Below are positions 6,103 through 7,388 of a stretch of DNA of 7,388 bases, in pieces. Position 1 is the first letter of the stretch, and each line of letters starts with the position of its first letter. The translations under genes were made by a program, and so were the position numbers. Under the pieces are notes generated by a model that was given only the letters and a program-made list of their open reading frames with translations, did no database searches and was not told where the DNA came from. Source of the DNA: Clostridiales bacterium (lineage in GTDB: Bacteria > Bacillota > Clostridia > Oscillospirales > Acutalibacteraceae); the NCBI GenBank assembly GCA_012728445.1, contig JAAYFA010000340.1, positions 1-7,388 on the forward strand, in the 5' to 3' direction.

Positions 6103-7113
6103 TCAATAGCCTTCGGGGTTTTGGGACTGCCACCGCCAAGAGTCCTCGCACATTTCGTCGATTCCTCTGACAGCTTTCCACCCGAGCTGTTCGAATGCCT
6201 TGCCGGGGTCCGCATAGCAGGTGGCAATGTCCCCGGTTCTCCGCTCGGCAATTTTATAGTTAATTTTTACACCGGATGCTTTTTCGAAAGCTGCAATAAC
6301 ATCCAGCACACTGTAGCCTTTGCCGGTGCCTAAGTTATATATATCAAGTCCCGGGCTTTGGAGTACTTTGTCCAGTGCGGAAATATGCCCCATGGCCAAA
6401 TCGACCACATGAATATAGTCCCGCACACCCGTGCCGTCGGGCGTGTCGTAATTGCTGCCGTGCACCGTCAAAAACGGCCGTTTGCCTACAGCAACCTGTG
6501 TGATGTAAGGCATGAGGTTGTTTGGTTCTCCATTGGGGTTCTCGCCGATTCTGCCACTTTTATGGGCACCGACAGTGTTGAAATAGCGAAGCAAGGAGAT
6601 GCTCCAACTATTGTCCGCCGTATAGATATCTTGCAGAATCTGCTCGATGAACATTTTTGTCGTCCCATAGGGGTTGGTCGCTTTGCCCAGAGGCATGTCC
6701 TCGCGCAGGGGCGAAATGTTTTCGCTGCCGTAAACGGTTGCGGAGGAGCTGAATACGATCTTTTTGCACCCCGCTGCTGCCATAGCTTTGCAAAGGTTTA
6801 TGGTGCCGGATACATTGTTGTCGTAATAAGTCAGTGGGATTTGGGTGCTTTCACCAACCGCCTTGAGCGCTGCAAAATGAATGACGGCGTCCACTTTATT
6901 CTCTGTAAAAATGCCGTCGAGGGTTGCTCGGTCAAGGATGTCGCCTTCATAAAACTTCAGGTCGCGACCGCCCAACTCTTTTATCCTATCAACGCTTTCT
7001 TTCTTGCTGTTGGAAATATTATCGAGTATAATAATATCGTATGAGGTCTTCAAAAGCTCCACACAAGTGTGCGAGCCGATGTAGCCCGCACCGCCGGTTA
7101 CCAGTATTGTCAT
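6103..7113 (-). CDS. galE: UDP-glucose 4-epimerase GalE
   Basis: This 336-aa cytosolic enzyme interconverts UDP-glucose and UDP-galactose. The NAD-binding motif GGAGYIG is at 7-13, with Asp31-Asn32 after the second strand. The catalytic Ser124 (in SSSATVYG), Tyr149 and Lys153 (YGTTK) fall at the same numbers as in E. coli GalE. NLMPYI (199-204), GTGVRDYIHV (227-236) and the C-terminus WRWQSQNPEGY align with E. coli almost end to end (338 aa there). The residue matching E. coli Tyr299 is Cys299 (ATCYAD). In E. coli a Y299C change, and in human GALE a native Cys, allow UDP-GlcNAc/UDP-GalNAc as well, so both reactions are plausible here. The gene is first in the minus-strand operon, with a leader of roughly 55-100 nt. 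Its ribosome binding site (AGGCGA) is weak. No other Leloir gene is present, which favours a role in glycan precursor supply over galactose catabolism. Confidence 0.97.
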   Translation of the reverse strand: MTILVTGGAGYIGSHTCVELLKTSYDIIILDNISNSKKESVDRIKELGGRDLKFYEGDILDRATLDGIFTENKVDAVIHFAALKAVGESTQIPLTYYDNNVSGTINLCKAMAAAGCKKIVFSSSATVYGSENISPLREDMPLGKATNPYGTTKMFIEQILQDIYTADNSWSISLLRYFNTVGAHKSGRIGENPNGEPNNLMPYITQVAVGKRPFLTVHGSNYDTPDGTGVRDYIHVVDLAMGHISALDKVLQSPGLDIYNLGTGKGYSVLDVIAAFEKASGVKINYKIAERRTGDIATCYADPGKAFEQLGWKAVRGIDEMCEDSWRWQSQNPEGY

Positions 7114-7175
7114 TATTATCGCCTATTCTGCGCGCTGTATTTTTATCATCCTGTTCCGCGCACAAAAACGGATGG

Positions 7176-7184
7176 ATTATAGCA
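7176..7184 (-). promoter_or_regulatory. Candidate proximal extended -10 promoter of the galE operon
   Basis: On the minus strand TG-C-TATAAT (7184-7176) is a perfect extended -10. No -35 at a proper distance is clear; TTGGTC (7208-7203) is 21 bp away. Its start would be near 7169, about 55 nt before the galE ATG. It lies inside the leader made by the distal promoter. Confidence 0.5.
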
Positions 7185-7222
7185 GGTGTTTTATAAAAAA
7201 ATGACCAAATACACTACTGTCT

Positions 7223-7250
7223 ATTATAAAGCAATTGCCGCAAAAATCAA
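7223..7250 (-). promoter_or_regulatory. Candidate distal promoter of the galE operon
   Basis: On the minus strand TTGATT (7250-7245) and a perfect TATAAT (7228-7223) are separated by 16 bp. Transcription would start near 7216, giving a leader of about 100 nt. The same -10 bases read as TATTATAA on the plus strand, so this element may overlap the promoter of the divergent gene starting near 7283. Confidence 0.65.
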
Positions 7251-7282
7251 CAGCAAAAAAATCACTTTGGGGGGAATACAAA

Positions 7283-7388
7283 ATAGTAGGATTTGAAGAA
7301 GTTTTCAAGGATGAAGAGGTTGCCTTATTCATCGAACAAAGCAACGATGTTTTGGGTGCAATAGGGTACACGGAGCACGGCTTAGCGC
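7283..7388 (+). CDS. Partial HD-domain-like protein, start codon uncertain (ATA)
   Basis: The frame is open from 7205 to the right edge of the window without a stop and contains no ATG. From 7283 it encodes 35 residues beginning IVGFEEVFKDEEV and including GAIGYTEHGLA near the edge. This N-terminal pattern (MVxFEEV, then GYTEHG just before the first histidines) resembles clostridial HD-domain proteins, which are metal-dependent phosphohydrolase-like (recalled family pattern; no search possible). GGGGGG at 7269-7274, 8 nt before the ATA at 7283, is a good ribosome binding site for exactly that codon, where homologues would have ATG. The other in-frame candidate, TTG at 7235, has no ribosome binding site. 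The gene diverges from galE. The catalytic part lies outside the window, so function is open. Confidence 0.6.
   Translation, partial: MVGFEEVFKDEEVALFIEQSNDVLGAIGYTEHGLA

Noticed and set aside
6358..7044. 228-codon open frame on the plus strand, antisense to galE
   Set aside because: It lies wholly inside a confidently assigned galE, its product shows no recognisable motif or domain, and it has no clear ribosome binding site. It is a codon-bias shadow.
7129..7162. Hairpin TGCGCG/CGCGCA in the galE leader, considered as an attenuator or riboswitch part
   Set aside because: The stem is only 6 bp with a 22-nt loop, there is no alternative stem or T-run, and no known riboswitch core is present.
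7177..7371. 64-codon minus-strand frame upstream of galE
   Set aside because: It overlaps both galE promoters and is antisense to the more coherent HD-like frame. The product is not recognisable.

Overview
The window reads as chromosomal core and near-core DNA from a low-to-moderate GC Gram-positive bacterium, most likely a Clostridia-class Firmicute. This rests on four things seen in the sequence: a tRNA-Met with encoded CCA close to the Bacillus/Clostridium elongator form, a lipobox-bearing PdaC-type deacetylase, an MBOAT/DHHW O-acetylation pair of the type common in Clostridia, and strong G-rich Shine-Dalgarno sites. No mobile element, CRISPR array, phage gene or broken gene is visible, and base composition looks even across the genes. 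Species cannot be named from this sequence.

Layout. (1) Positions 1-99, minus strand: the end of a tRNA array, with tRNA-Met(CAT) followed after 4 nt by the first 18 nt of a tRNA-Glu that runs off the left edge. It is driven by a perfect consensus vegetative promoter at 125-153. (2) Positions 100-277: divergent intergenic region with that promoter, an A/T-rich inverted repeat, and an extended -10 promoter for the next gene. (3) Positions 278-1819, plus strand: a lipoprotein polysaccharide/peptidoglycan deacetylase with PdaC-like domain order, closed by a strong hairpin terminator at 1841-1877. (4) Positions 1907-7113, minus strand: four closely spaced genes in the order of transcription galE, hflX, an MBOAT O-acyltransferase and a DHHW-family SGNH-like protein, with gaps of 41, 46 and 14 bp. 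They look like one operon with two candidate promoters at 7176-7250. (5) Positions 7283-7388, plus strand: the first 35 codons of an HD-domain-like protein diverging from galE. Its best start codon is an ATA.

How the genes may work together (inference). GalE supplies UDP-galactose and, judging from Cys299, perhaps UDP-GalNAc for a surface glycan. The MBOAT protein would carry acyl (probably acetyl) groups across the membrane, and the membrane-anchored DHHW protein would place them on a glycan outside the cell. The convergent deacetylase removes N-acetyl groups from cell-wall glycan. The locus is therefore mainly about the chemical state of the cell surface, with the ribosome-associated GTPase HflX as an odd member of the operon. 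I see no convincing wholly new system. The items most worth a second look are the ATA start, the GalE gate residue, the linker inserted in the DHHW protein, and the operon composition. No stretch longer than 300 bases lacks a gene; the longest gaps are 178 bp (100-277) and 169 bp (7114-7282), and both hold promoters.
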